From: a virus
DNA length: 36,680 nt
Virus record (IMG/VR): IMGVR_UViG_3300027963_000162
Location: 1 to 36,680 of that record
Direction: 5' to 3' (one strand)
The notes beneath the pieces were generated by a model. The model was not told where the DNA came from and did not search any database. It saw nothing but the letters and a program-made list of their open reading frames with translations. The position numbers were made by a program, and so were the translations under genes. How positions within the stretch are numbered: position 1 is the stretch's first letter; every line of letters begins with the position of its first letter. Of the stretch, positions 15,824 to 22,841 are shown piece after piece.

Positions 15824-16018
15824 TTAAGCTGCCGCCTCTACAGTTGGACGGCTACGACGACGTTTAACTTCCAACTCATTAGCTGGTGCCGCTTCTTCGG
15901 GAGCCGAAGGCGTGTCGTGAGTATACCTCACCCACCCGTTTTGTTCATCTGCTACCGCTTCTAATTCCATCGTAGCAACTTTAGTGCCGTGTGTTGGGTG
16001 TTGTAGGTATATATTCAT
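15824..16018 (-). CDS. 64-aa small protein before gp4
   Basis: The product begins MNIYLQHPTHGTKVATMELE and continues with ADEQNGWVRYT, an acidic low-complexity stretch and an Arg-rich motif (KRRRSR). The N-terminal HP-HG-KVA and NGWVRY pieces look like a small beta fold resembling short phage head proteins, with a disordered basic tail. It is located between a decoration candidate and the gp4-like neck gene. It may be a minor capsid or assembly protein; no defined function is recognised. Confidence 0.7.
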   Translation of the reverse strand: MNIYLQHPTHGTKVATMELEAVADEQNGWVRYTHDTPSAPEEAAPANELEVKRRRSRPTVEAAA

Positions 16019-16024
16019 AAGAGT

Positions 16025-16044
16025 AACGGGGCCGAAGCCCCGTT
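16025..16044 (-). terminator. Intercistronic hairpin with UUCG loop
   Basis: Perfect 8-bp stem AACGGGGC / GCCCCGTT around CGAA on the plus strand, which in the leftward transcript is a UUCG tetraloop. The T run after it is weak, so it is more likely an mRNA stability or processing element or partial attenuator between the decoration gene and the 64-aa gene than a full terminator. Confidence 0.7.
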
Positions 16045-16047
16045 TAA

Positions 16048-16509
16048 TTAAGATGCGCCGTGGATAATAGAAAAGTTAATAACTACTGCTTCTGAATATG
16101 AAGTCGCCGTAGTTAAATTACGCAACGTGATTGAAGCAGACCCCGCAGTCATGTTAGAGACATACGTTGTATAAGCCCCAGCGGTACTGCCCGTAGTAAC
16201 ACTGGAAATACACACAATAATCGTGTCGTTCGCAGAAATTAAAGTATTGTTTAGCGTAAATGACACAGCAGTGCTGCCTGCCAATGCTGCGTTATTCATA
16301 GTTATTTGACCAGCAGATTTATTCAACGTAACGGCTGTTGATTTGCTAGTCGCTTGAGTTACAGTTCCTTGCGCAGCAGCAGAATAGCCGATTTCGGAAG
16401 TAGCGTAAACAGTGGTGCCAACAATAGTTGAGGGCGTAGTTGCACCAATCGTGCCGCCGTCAATGTCTTGGTCGCTGTACGCAACGCCAATTGATTTGGT
16501 ATTGCCCAT
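16048..16509 (-). CDS. Beta-rich capsid-associated protein (decoration candidate)
   Basis: A 153-aa protein rich in Thr, Ser, Ala and Val with almost no lysine. Landmarks are GTVTQATSKSTAVTLNKSAG, TMNNAALAGSTAVSFTLNN, then ASITLRNLTTATSYSEAVVI. This alternating strand-turn pattern, ending in a short strand (INFSIIHG), is common in environmental phage genomes in the slot directly downstream of the major capsid gene, where such proteins are virion components. AAGGAT precedes the start. UUCG hairpins lie on both sides, consistent with a separately stabilised, abundant transcript. The decoration role is inferred. Confidence 0.7.
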   Translation of the reverse strand: MGNTKSIGVAYSDQDIDGGTIGATTPSTIVGTTVYATSEIGYSAAAQGTVTQATSKSTAVTLNKSAGQITMNNAALAGSTAVSFTLNNTLISANDTIIVCISSVTTGSTAGAYTTYVSNMTAGSASITLRNLTTATSYSEAVVINFSIIHGAS

Positions 16510-16521
16510 TTTCTAATCCTT

Positions 16522-16549
16522 TTAAGAAAACGGGAGCCGAAGCCCCCGT
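16522..16549 (-). terminator. Intrinsic-type terminator/attenuator with UUCG loop
   Basis: Read leftward, ACGGGGGC-TTCG-GCTCCCGT gives an 8-bp stem with one G-U pair, followed at once by TTTTCTT. It lies between the two decoration-candidate genes. The T tract makes it the most terminator-like of the UUCG hairpins in the late operon. Because the same operon must continue to the tail and lysis genes, partial termination or 3'-end protection of capsid transcripts is the likely effect. Confidence 0.75.
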
Positions 16550-16554
16550 CAAAT

Positions 16555-16968
16555 TTAAGCCATACGATACAAAGTCCAAGCGCCCGTAGCACTTTTACGT
16601 GCGCGGAATGCTTGAGCTGTACCCGCAGTAGCAACAATAGTCATTAGACCGACTAGCGTCCAACCGGTATTGGTGACTAACGTAATAACGCCAGACGTAT
16701 TACCGTCTACGTTAATTACCGAAAAGTCAAACGACACGCCAGACTTGTCAGAGTTTGGCAGTGCGGTTTCCAAATCCGCGACGGTAGGCAGCGTGTAACT
16801 TGCTGCTGATGCGCCAGGGCTACCCAACAAAATGCCGTTTAAAATCTGAGCCGCAGTTAAAGTTGCGGTTGCAGTAGCAGTTGCTGGGACAGGAATTGCG
16901 TCAAGAATTGTTTCGTTAAGATTGCCAGCGCCGATTTGATAGCCGCCTGAACCATTTGGAAGTGCCAT
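16555..16968 (-). CDS. Small beta-rich structural protein downstream of coat
   Basis: A 137-aa protein directly after the major capsid gene. It begins MALPNGSGGYQIGAGNLNET and contains a Thr/Ala linker (ATATATLTAAQI), TLPTVADLETALPN, a strand-rich part (FDFSVINVDGNTSGVITLVT) and a C-terminal FRARKSATGAWTLYRMA. Similar proteins occur after capsid genes of environmental phages and are presumed head decoration or accessory proteins. AAAGGAA lies upstream of the ATG. Hairpins on both sides suggest independent mRNA stability. No enzymatic motif is seen. Confidence 0.7.
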   Translation of the reverse strand: MALPNGSGGYQIGAGNLNETILDAIPVPATATATATLTAAQILNGILLGSPGASAASYTLPTVADLETALPNSDKSGVSFDFSVINVDGNTSGVITLVTNTGWTLVGLMTIVATAGTAQAFRARKSATGAWTLYRMA

Positions 16969-16996
16969 GATAATTTCCTTTAAAAAGAGTCGTTAA

Positions 16997-17014
16997 TGAG
17001 GGCCGTAGCCCTCA
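16997..17014 (-). terminator. Hairpin with UACG loop after the coat gene
   Basis: Perfect 7-bp stem TGAGGGC / GCCCTCA around CGTA, giving a UACG (UNCG-class) tetraloop in the leftward transcript. A TCTTTTT stretch starts about ten bases beyond the stem. It lies just after the major capsid gene, where a partial terminator or 3' stabiliser would raise coat output relative to later genes. Confidence 0.7.
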
Positions 17015-17020
17015 CCAAAG

Positions 17021-18223
17021 TTAGCCCCAAATACGGCAAGCCATTTGCGGACGAATTGTGCTAAAGCCGTACAGAACGTCAATACGGCAAGGCAAACGGT
17101 CATTATTAATGTCGTATTGACGAACAATACGCATCGAAATGCCGTTGTGGACTTGGCGGGAAGCCATGTCAACGCCTTGTGGCATCAGCAAGTCAGCAGT
17201 AGCAAGCGTGATTGCATCTTTGTGGTAGACCAAGTTTTGCGAATACTGAGTAGCAGCAGAACCCAACATAGTTACCACAGCGCCAGAAGCTGGCAGTACA
17301 TCAACAGTAGCCAGAGCTTGGCCTGCCGAGTACAGCGCAGGGCTAATCGACAAAGTGGCAGTTGAAGAACCAGAAGCAACGGCAGTTACAACAAACTGTT
17401 GCAACGAACCAGTAGACTCACGAGTTTGTGGGTTAACTGCATTCACAGCAGCAATAGTAAATACGTCGCCAACGTTCCAAGTTTTGCTCGAACCAGTAAA
17501 GCTGATTGGCAGAGTTGACTGACCTTCAGTAGTGACTGTCGAAGTAACAGTAATTGAAGTCCCCCAAGAACCAGTAAGGTGCTGTTTGATTGACTGAGAC
17601 ATATTGACTTCATCAAAGCCCAATACGCCTTCGCCCATCATACCGTTTTTAAATTGACGGCTGACAGTGTCTGTTGGGTTAAACAGACCTTTCATGCCTT
17701 CAACCAAACCAGCGTTAGCGGCTGGGTTAACGGTTGCATAACGTGGTGACATCACGGCAGCAGCTTCGTTTAGTTTCTGTTGAGCTTGCAACAGAACCAA
17801 TGAAGTCGATGGTGTGGTGCCTGGAGTGCCAACAGATGCAAAAATGTTTTTGTACGCATTTGCAACGTCAGCGTCGATAGACGAAGCCAATTGCGAAATA
17901 CGAGGTTTCAACACACGCTCAGCAAAGTCATCCAACTGCATAGTCAATTCAGCAGAGGTGAAGTTAATGCCGATGTGCTTTTGGCTAGCAACAGTCAAAG
18001 TAGTAAATTGCTCGTTGTCGTCCTGAGTTTGCAGGGCAGCACCGTCAGTTACCAAAGCACGATCCGGTAAACGGATACGCAGTGTGGAACCAATTTTAGC
18101 GCCTTCAACAGCGAAAGAATCGTCGTATTGACGGTTTACATTACGGGAGATTACCAGATTGTTCTCGAGGATTTCGAGAGCTTTTCTAGTAATCATGTCG
18201 ATGGTTAGAATCGAGTTTGCCAT
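17021..18223 (-). CDS. Major capsid (coat) protein, P22 gp5-like
   Basis: The 400-aa shell protein, close to P22 coat (430 aa). It starts NSILTIDMITRKALEILENN and VISRNVNRQYDDSFAVEGAK, the N-terminal arm and helix typical of P22-type coats. RLPDRALVTDGAALQTQD and HIGINFTSAELTMQLDDF follow. A beta-rich insertion at about 220-330 (TVTSTVTTEGQSTLPISF, WNVGDVFTIAAVNAVN) corresponds to the I-domain that guides folding in P22. The C-terminus (MRIVRQYDINNDRLPCRIDV) closes the HK97 fold. AAGGAA precedes the ATG. It is preceded by the scaffold gene as in P22 and followed by a UACG hairpin. Confidence 0.92.
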   Translation of the reverse strand: MANSILTIDMITRKALEILENNLVISRNVNRQYDDSFAVEGAKIGSTLRIRLPDRALVTDGAALQTQDDNEQFTTLTVASQKHIGINFTSAELTMQLDDFAERVLKPRISQLASSIDADVANAYKNIFASVGTPGTTPSTSLVLLQAQQKLNEAAAVMSPRYATVNPAANAGLVEGMKGLFNPTDTVSRQFKNGMMGEGVLGFDEVNMSQSIKQHLTGSWGTSITVTSTVTTEGQSTLPISFTGSSKTWNVGDVFTIAAVNAVNPQTRESTGSLQQFVVTAVASGSSTATLSISPALYSAGQALATVDVLPASGAVVTMLGSAATQYSQNLVYHKDAITLATADLLMPQGVDMASRQVHNGISMRIVRQYDINNDRLPCRIDVLYGFSTIRPQMACRIWG

Positions 18224-18240
18224 GATATTCCTTAAAAAAG

Positions 18241-19026
18241 TTAGCGGTTACGTTTAGCTTCCCATTTCCTAATTTGACGCTGGCGCTCCGCTTCAATCCA
18301 CTCAGACGTGCTCATACTTTTTACAGAGCGTGGGTCTGTTGTGTCATGCGTCGGTGCGCTAGTGCCGCGGCCAGAAATTGGCGCTATAGGCGGTGGGGCG
18401 CTTGTCGTTTTCTTTAAAATTGGCGCGGAAGAAATTTTTTCTTCTAATTTACCAATTTCTTTAGCTTGTAAAAACGGCGTTAAACGCGAAATTCTGTCAG
18501 CTTCGCGGGGATTAGTGCCTAGATAATACGCTAGGTCTGGCCCTATATCCGACGCTTGAATAGTCTCCGCCATCACGGATGTAATAGGAAGTTTAGGGTT
18601 GTATGCGACTTGTTCAAAATCCTCATACTTGCCACGAGCTTCTTCTTCACGATCCTGATATGCTTCAAGCATATCCATCTTTTGCCGATCAACTTCACGC
18701 TTAGCCAGTAGTTCTTCCGCTTTACGAGTAGCTAACGCATCAGCATACTCATCAACGGAGTTAAACTGCTCTGGTGTGGGTAGCTCGCTTGATCCCATAG
18801 GCGCTTCTTGCACCTTACGAGTTTGCTCCCTTTCCCACTTACGCTGTTCTCTTGCAAGCCTTTTGCCTACGATTGCATCCAATTCTTCTTGTGTGAAGGT
18901 CTTGGTCTGCTGTTCGGTCGGCTGTTCATTCTCCGGCGCTTGTATTTCTTCAGCTACAGGCTCTGCCGTCGGTGCCTGTTCTGGCGCGGGTGAATCCGCT
19001 ACTTCAATTTGAATCTCTTCAGACAT
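18241..19026 (-). CDS. Scaffolding protein
   Basis: A 261-aa, highly charged, helical protein immediately before the coat gene, the scaffold position in P22 (gp8, 303 aa). The N-terminal 40 residues are acidic and Pro/Gln-rich, followed by TFTQEELDAIVGKRLAREQR, a common start of scaffold core helices. A long charged region (about 85-140) follows, and a basic C-terminal helix (EWIEAERQRQIRKWEAKRNR) would bind coat N-arms, as the basic C-terminus of P22 scaffold does. AGGA lies eight bases before the ATG. The protein probably leaves the procapsid before packaging. Confidence 0.85.
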   Translation of the reverse strand: MSEEIQIEVADSPAPEQAPTAEPVAEEIQAPENEQPTEQQTKTFTQEELDAIVGKRLAREQRKWEREQTRKVQEAPMGSSELPTPEQFNSVDEYADALATRKAEELLAKREVDRQKMDMLEAYQDREEEARGKYEDFEQVAYNPKLPITSVMAETIQASDIGPDLAYYLGTNPREADRISRLTPFLQAKEIGKLEEKISSAPILKKTTSAPPPIAPISGRGTSAPTHDTTDPRSVKSMSTSEWIEAERQRQIRKWEAKRNR

Positions 19027-19046
19027 TGTCGATTCCTAAAGAATCC

Positions 19047-19063
19047 CTGACGTACCGCGTCAG
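19047..19063. other. Small inverted repeat between scaffold and upstream gene
   Basis: CTGACG-TACCG-CGTCAG, a 6-bp perfect stem in the 53-bp gap upstream of the scaffold gene. There is no T run, so a terminator is unlikely. An RNA stem in the leader of the scaffold message is the simplest reading. Confidence 0.4.
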
Positions 19064-19079
19064 TGCGGATAATACAAAT

Positions 19080-19346
19080 TTATTCGTAAATTACTGTTGC
19101 CGTAACTGTACCACCAATAGCAACATATATGCCATTTTTAGCATACGCGCCGTCTAAAGGCAACAAGTATGATGTTGCAGCAGTAGGGGTAAACACACCT
19201 AAGATGGTTGTTGTTGTAGTTGCCGCAGCCGAGTCATACACAGTAATAGTCGGGGTAGCTGAGGCTGCGCTGACAAAAATGCCTTTTAGCTTACCTGCCG
19301 CAGGTTTAATGTTGGCCGAAGCCGTGATGTAGGTGTAATTTGCCAT
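19080..19346 (-). CDS. 88-aa beta-rich small structural protein
   Basis: A short Ala/Thr-rich protein (MANYTYITASANIKPAAGKL, KGIFVSAASATPTITVYDSA, ending VTATVIYE) with strongly alternating hydrophobic residues, as in small phage head or appendage proteins. GAGGT lies six bases before its ATG. It lies between the 120-aa gene and the scaffold. Proteins of this look are common near capsid genes of environmental phages and may be minor virion components. No family is assigned. Confidence 0.65.
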   Translation of the reverse strand: MANYTYITASANIKPAAGKLKGIFVSAASATPTITVYDSAAATTTTTILGVFTPTAATSYLLPLDGAYAKNGIYVAIGGTVTATVIYE

Positions 19347-19354
19347 GTTTTACC

Positions 19355-19717
19355 TCAAGCGAGATACTTCAATTTGTATAAGGTACGAAGATAGACTTCA
19401 ATTATGTTGTCGATAAGCTGTTGCAACGACATATCGGTCTTATCCACTACTTCGTAACGAGAGTCTTCAATTTGTTGCAATGAATCTTCTAAAAACTCAA
19501 TTATATTGCCTGTTTTTTTAGCAGACATCAAGGTAATTGGGCCAATCAATCCATGACGACCTTGATAGGCTTCCGTAAAATCATCCGCCGCGTCAATAAT
19601 GCGGTCATAAAAAATGTTTAGCGCCTTGTGTTTACTAAAACTGCGGGTGTTTAAGTGCACACTATGTGCAACATCCCTAGCTAGAAACAACAGACCTACA
19701 AAATCCGCTGCTTTCAT
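19355..19717 (-). CDS. 120-aa all-helical protein (DUF5856-like)
   Basis: An all-helical, moderately charged protein starting MKAADFVGLLFLARDVAHSV with HLNTRSFSKHKALNIFYDRI, then DAADDFTEAYQGRHGLIG and a C-terminal helix (LQQLIDNIIEVYLRTLYKLK). The pattern of His and acidic residues along helices (H-x-x-x-R/S, YD-x-I-x-x-x-AD-x-x-x-E) resembles the four-helix, Dps/ferritin-like DUF5856 family of phages. Whether it binds metal is unknown. Its ATG overlaps the portal stop in an ATGA junction, so it is co-translated with the portal. Confidence 0.6.
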   Translation of the reverse strand: MKAADFVGLLFLARDVAHSVHLNTRSFSKHKALNIFYDRIIDAADDFTEAYQGRHGLIGPITLMSAKKTGNIIEFLEDSLQQIEDSRYEVVDKTDMSLQQLIDNIIEVYLRTLYKLKYLA

Positions 19718-21927
19718 TGTTGCATCCCTTCAGGTGGCATCATTCCTTGTTCCGGCGGTTGCATCATTTCTGGTTGCATCATTTCTTGTTGGCGGCCTGG
19801 CATTTCCATCATTTCTCTGTTAGATTCCATTGCTGCCGCAACCACGCCCATTGCAATATCTTGAATCTGTTGTTCAGTCATGCCCGCTTGAACCGCCGAA
19901 ATACGCTTAGTTTCAGCATCAAACTGCTTAATTTGCGCTTCAAAGTCCTTACGTTGCATGTCTTGCGCTTCTATCGATTTACCGACGTTTTGCAGCATCT
20001 GGTGCATCTGATCTAGCTCTTGCCCCATTGCTTGCATTTGCTGTTTAGCCATCTGCAGTTCGGGGCTGTCGTCTGACCCATCACCCAACACTTTAGGATC
20101 GATAACTCGAGCAAAGCGTTCGGCCATCTCTTGTGCGCCTGGCCAATCCATATTTTTAATGAACAAATCACCAGCCACTTGCCATAGCTGCGGGTTGCTT
20201 TGCAGGATCATACCCATTGCATCCAACGCTTCTTGACGCTTGGTCATGTAGCTTGGGCCGGTGGTTACCACAACGTCGTACTTGCCTACGCTTGGGTTGT
20301 AAATCTTTTCAATCTCAATGCCCTGCTGGTCAACAATTTTTTTGACCGGCTCTTGTTGAGTTGGGTCAATCTTCACCATGTCGGTGTCGCCATCCACGCC
20401 AATAATACGAGCCACACGTTGTGTATCGTAAATTTTAGGGATCATATCTACAATTTGACGAGTGACATGCCTAACAGCACGCGCCAGATTATCCACGTAG
20501 TGGTAAGTGCCAGTATCAGACTGACGCTCGCGCGCCATAATCGCTTTGCCAGACCGTTCATTAGAAGTTGCCCCTAAGCTAGTGTCGTACTGGCCAGTAG
20601 TTGCTTTAATGTCGTCTGACGCGCCCATTTTGGCCTGAATTAAGCCAGTCTGTGGTAGCGGAGGCGCTGCACGCTGTGGAAGCGGCAAAACAGCGCCATT
20701 TCCGTCAGTTACGTCGGGATTTACCTCTAAATACGGCCAATTTTGTGTGTTTGCGGTCTTCCATTGGGTTTCGTACCCTTCAAACTGACCGCCATAGCCG
20801 ATAAACGGTGCTTTTGGTGCCAAAGCAAGCATTTCTGCCTCTTGTGACACCCAATAGTTGTACATACGCTGGGCATCTTTGGCGTTTCTAATTAACCCAG
20901 AGACGTAGATGCGCCCATCAACTTCATATTCGTTACCTACCACGCGCACGACAGGTATCCACTTACCTATCCAATCGCGTTCTTGCAGCATTTCATAGCC
21001 GTTTGTCTTACACCATTTGACCCGTTGGGCATCTACCTCACGACTACGCACAGGTTTGACGCCCATAGCGGCCAATTGCTTAGCTTCAGGTGATCCGGCA
21101 AACGCAGTGATGTTGCCTGGGTACAGATGCAACGTTGCTTTGTCGTACTCGACGTAGTAATACTCAGCAATACGCACCGTGTCTTCGTTAATCCAAACAC
21201 TTAGCGATTGGTCGCCTACACCGGCAGACTCAAGGCTAGATATTGGTGACGCATCAGGAAACATGCGCTCATATTCATCGCGCTGCAAGTCTTCGGTAAT
21301 AAAACACCACTTAGCATCTGCTCCGCACGGGTCTTGAATCGTTGGATCCATGTAAACCGAGAACGAGTTACGAACTCGCATGATCTTGATGTCTTGATCA
21401 AACGAGTCGTCGTCGCAGTATTCGGTAATGATGCGAATATACCCTTCGCCATAACTTACTTGATTTTCGCAGGCGGTGTCGTAAGCAACATCGGCATCTG
21501 AGATGTACTCGATGTGTCTGACCATGCCGTTAAAGATTTCGGCGACTTCAACGTCCGCGTTGTCGTCGGCAGGAATAACTTTGCCGCTCGGACGGTTTTG
21601 TCTTTGGTCGTTTGTGACTTGTCGGACATGTTGCGGCAGCTTGTTAATAGTTAACGTCGGGCGCGCGTTGATCGTTTGACCTTGGACAGCGCCGCGAGTA
21701 GCCAATACGTCTGCAGGCCATTGCCAATGGTTGTCGGGCGAACCCGCATAAAATTTTAAGTCATCTAACTCGTCTTCACGCGAATCCGACAGTGCCGAAA
21801 TCGCCATTTGCAGACGGAAGCGCATCGTCGCTAAGACATCGTTGTTATCTTTACGAGTCTTATCGGATGCGGGATTACCGCCTATAGCAGCTACTTTTGC
21901 GGCTTTGTTTATGCCGGTATAGTCCAT
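19714..21927 (-). CDS. Portal protein, P22 gp1-like
   Basis: The 737-aa vertex channel through which DNA enters and leaves (P22 portal is 725 aa). The N-terminal half has RFRLQMAISALSDSREDELD, then WPADVLATRGAVQGQ, RPTLTINKLPQHVRQVTNDQ and VEVAEIFNGMVRHIEYISDA, the standard P22-type portal wing. SNERSGKAIMARERQSDTGT and YHYVDNLARAVRHVTRQIVD at about 455-500 are also characteristic. The C-terminal 110 residues are a long charged helix followed by a Met/Pro/Gln-rich tail, equivalent in place to the P22 barrel. It lies between terminase and scaffold as expected. Confidence 0.93.
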   Translation of the reverse strand: MDYTGINKAAKVAAIGGNPASDKTRKDNNDVLATMRFRLQMAISALSDSREDELDDLKFYAGSPDNHWQWPADVLATRGAVQGQTINARPTLTINKLPQHVRQVTNDQRQNRPSGKVIPADDNADVEVAEIFNGMVRHIEYISDADVAYDTACENQVSYGEGYIRIITEYCDDDSFDQDIKIMRVRNSFSVYMDPTIQDPCGADAKWCFITEDLQRDEYERMFPDASPISSLESAGVGDQSLSVWINEDTVRIAEYYYVEYDKATLHLYPGNITAFAGSPEAKQLAAMGVKPVRSREVDAQRVKWCKTNGYEMLQERDWIGKWIPVVRVVGNEYEVDGRIYVSGLIRNAKDAQRMYNYWVSQEAEMLALAPKAPFIGYGGQFEGYETQWKTANTQNWPYLEVNPDVTDGNGAVLPLPQRAAPPLPQTGLIQAKMGASDDIKATTGQYDTSLGATSNERSGKAIMARERQSDTGTYHYVDNLARAVRHVTRQIVDMIPKIYDTQRVARIIGVDGDTDMVKIDPTQQEPVKKIVDQQGIEIEKIYNPSVGKYDVVVTTGPSYMTKRQEALDAMGMILQSNPQLWQVAGDLFIKNMDWPGAQEMAERFARVIDPKVLGDGSDDSPELQMAKQQMQAMGQELDQMHQMLQNVGKSIEAQDMQRKDFEAQIKQFDAETKRISAVQAGMTEQQIQDIAMGVVAAAMESNREMMEMPGRQQEMMQPEMMQPPEQGMMPPEGMQQ

Positions 21928-22080
21928 TTACTTTTTGCCTTTTGCTGGGGCTTTATGGCCCGCTGCTCGTTTAGTGGCGTATGCAATCGCAACAGCCTGC
22001 TTAACAGGTTTGCCCGATTGTACTTCAGCCTTGATATTTTTGCGAAACGCTTCTTTGCTTGGCGATTTAACGAGCGGCAT
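21928..22080 (-). CDS. 50-aa basic protein before the portal
   Basis: A small Lys/Ala-rich protein (MPLVKSPSKEAFRKNIKAEV, then QSGKPVKQAVAIAYATKRAA, with a KAPAKGKK tail). The central KPVKQAVAIAYATKR helix is a widespread small phage module. Its stop is directly followed by the portal ATG, and its own start overlaps the upstream gene by 14 bases. With more than a fifth of its residues basic, it may bind nucleic acid or neutralise packaged DNA. Function unknown. Confidence 0.75.
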   Translation of the reverse strand: MPLVKSPSKEAFRKNIKAEVQSGKPVKQAVAIAYATKRAAGHKAPAKGKK

Positions 22081-22414
22081 TACTATCTCCTTGCGATTGA
22101 GTTTTTAGCTTGTATTCTTGCAAATCTTTTTCCATAACGTCATGCAGTCGTTTTTCGGCGGCTAACGCTTCTTCTGCGGTGCCATACGTAGGAAACTTAA
22201 TGCCTGACTTAAGCGCAAACCGCATAGCTTGAGGTACATCTCTAATCTCATTATGCCAGTACGTTGGCAATATCATGTGGCCTTGGTCAGTCCCTACTAC
22301 CGAACCCATGAACGTAGTCATTGATCCGTCGGGGTGACGCATAGCATTGCCAGTGTGCAAGTTACTACGATGGTAGTCTATAGCAGCTTGCTCTTCTGGC
22401 GTAAACTTGTCCAC
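22067..22414 (-). CDS. 115-aa conserved-type phage protein next to portal
   Basis: The product starts FTPEEQAAIDYHRSNLHTGN and continues HPDGSMTTFMGSVVGTDQGH, then ILPTYWHNEIRDVPQAMRFA and KSGIKFPTYGTAEEALAAEK. The pattern of DGSMTTF-x-G, ILPTYW and FPTYGTAEEALAAE is common in proteins encoded beside portal genes of environmental podoviruses. It is a compact alpha/beta protein with no catalytic motif that I recognise. A role in head assembly or as a minor virion protein is inferred from position only. Confidence 0.7.
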   Translation of the reverse strand: MDKFTPEEQAAIDYHRSNLHTGNAMRHPDGSMTTFMGSVVGTDQGHMILPTYWHNEIRDVPQAMRFALKSGIKFPTYGTAEEALAAEKRLHDVMEKDLQEYKLKTQSQGDSNAAR

Positions 22415-22415
22415 T

Positions 22416-22580
22416 TTACTTACCCTTTTTAGCGGGCTTAGCTGTCTTAGCTGAGTCTTTAAAGTCTTTGCTAGTTGGTGCGCCAGGTGAGCCAGGTTTG
22501 CGCATCTTCTCGCCGCTACCGGCTTTGATGCGTGCTTGTTTAGCGTGGATGTTCGCGTACAATCCAGGTTTAGTAGCCAT
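22416..22580 (-). CDS. 54-aa basic protein between portal and terminase
   Basis: The product (MATKPGLYANIHAKQARIKA, then GSGEKMRKPGSPGAPTSKDF, ending KPAKKGK) is a highly basic small protein. The GLYANI-x-AK-x-x-RI-x-AGSGEKMRKPG-x-x-GAPT pattern is very common in phage genomes next to terminase or portal. Its ATG overlaps the previous stop by one base. It could be a DNA-binding, structural or packaging cofactor; none is proven. The gene is short but its repeating lysines, clear ATG and exact fit in the gap make it convincing. Confidence 0.8.
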   Translation of the reverse strand: MATKPGLYANIHAKQARIKAGSGEKMRKPGSPGAPTSKDFKDSAKTAKPAKKGK

Positions 22581-22840
22581 TAGCATTTCCATCGTTTAAG
22601 TGACGCTTTCGCGCGTTCGCCGTCTTTGGCATTTGCCGCAACGGCCCCCATACGAGCGCAGAATGATTTCTTTCTACCTTCGTCGGCTTTAGTTTTTGGA
22701 TGCGGTGCAGGTGCCTTAAGGTTCGAACCCGTCTCGCGGTTGTACTTCTCGCGACCTTTAGCGGTCAACCCCGCGCCCTTAGCTACGGACTGTTTCTCGC
22801 CTCGTCCTACACTTAACGACACGCCTTTTTTAGTAGCCAT
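22580..22840 (-). CDS. 86-aa basic protein, DUF6321-like
   Basis: The product begins MATKKGVSLSVGRGEKQSVA and has the recurrent GLTAKGREKYNRETGSNLKA motif (about 24-43), then PHPKTKADEGRKKSFCARMG (46-65) and a C-terminal LKRWKC. The KYN-x-x-TGS-LK-P and RKKSFCARM combination is what I know as DUF6321, a family of small basic phage proteins usually placed beside terminase. Two cysteines (one in the SFCARM motif, one at the C-terminus) could bind metal. It follows TerL after a one-base gap. Biological role unknown. Confidence 0.72.
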   Translation of the reverse strand: MATKKGVSLSVGRGEKQSVAKGAGLTAKGREKYNRETGSNLKAPAPHPKTKADEGRKKSFCARMGAVAANAKDGERAKASLKRWKC

Positions 22841-22841
22841 C

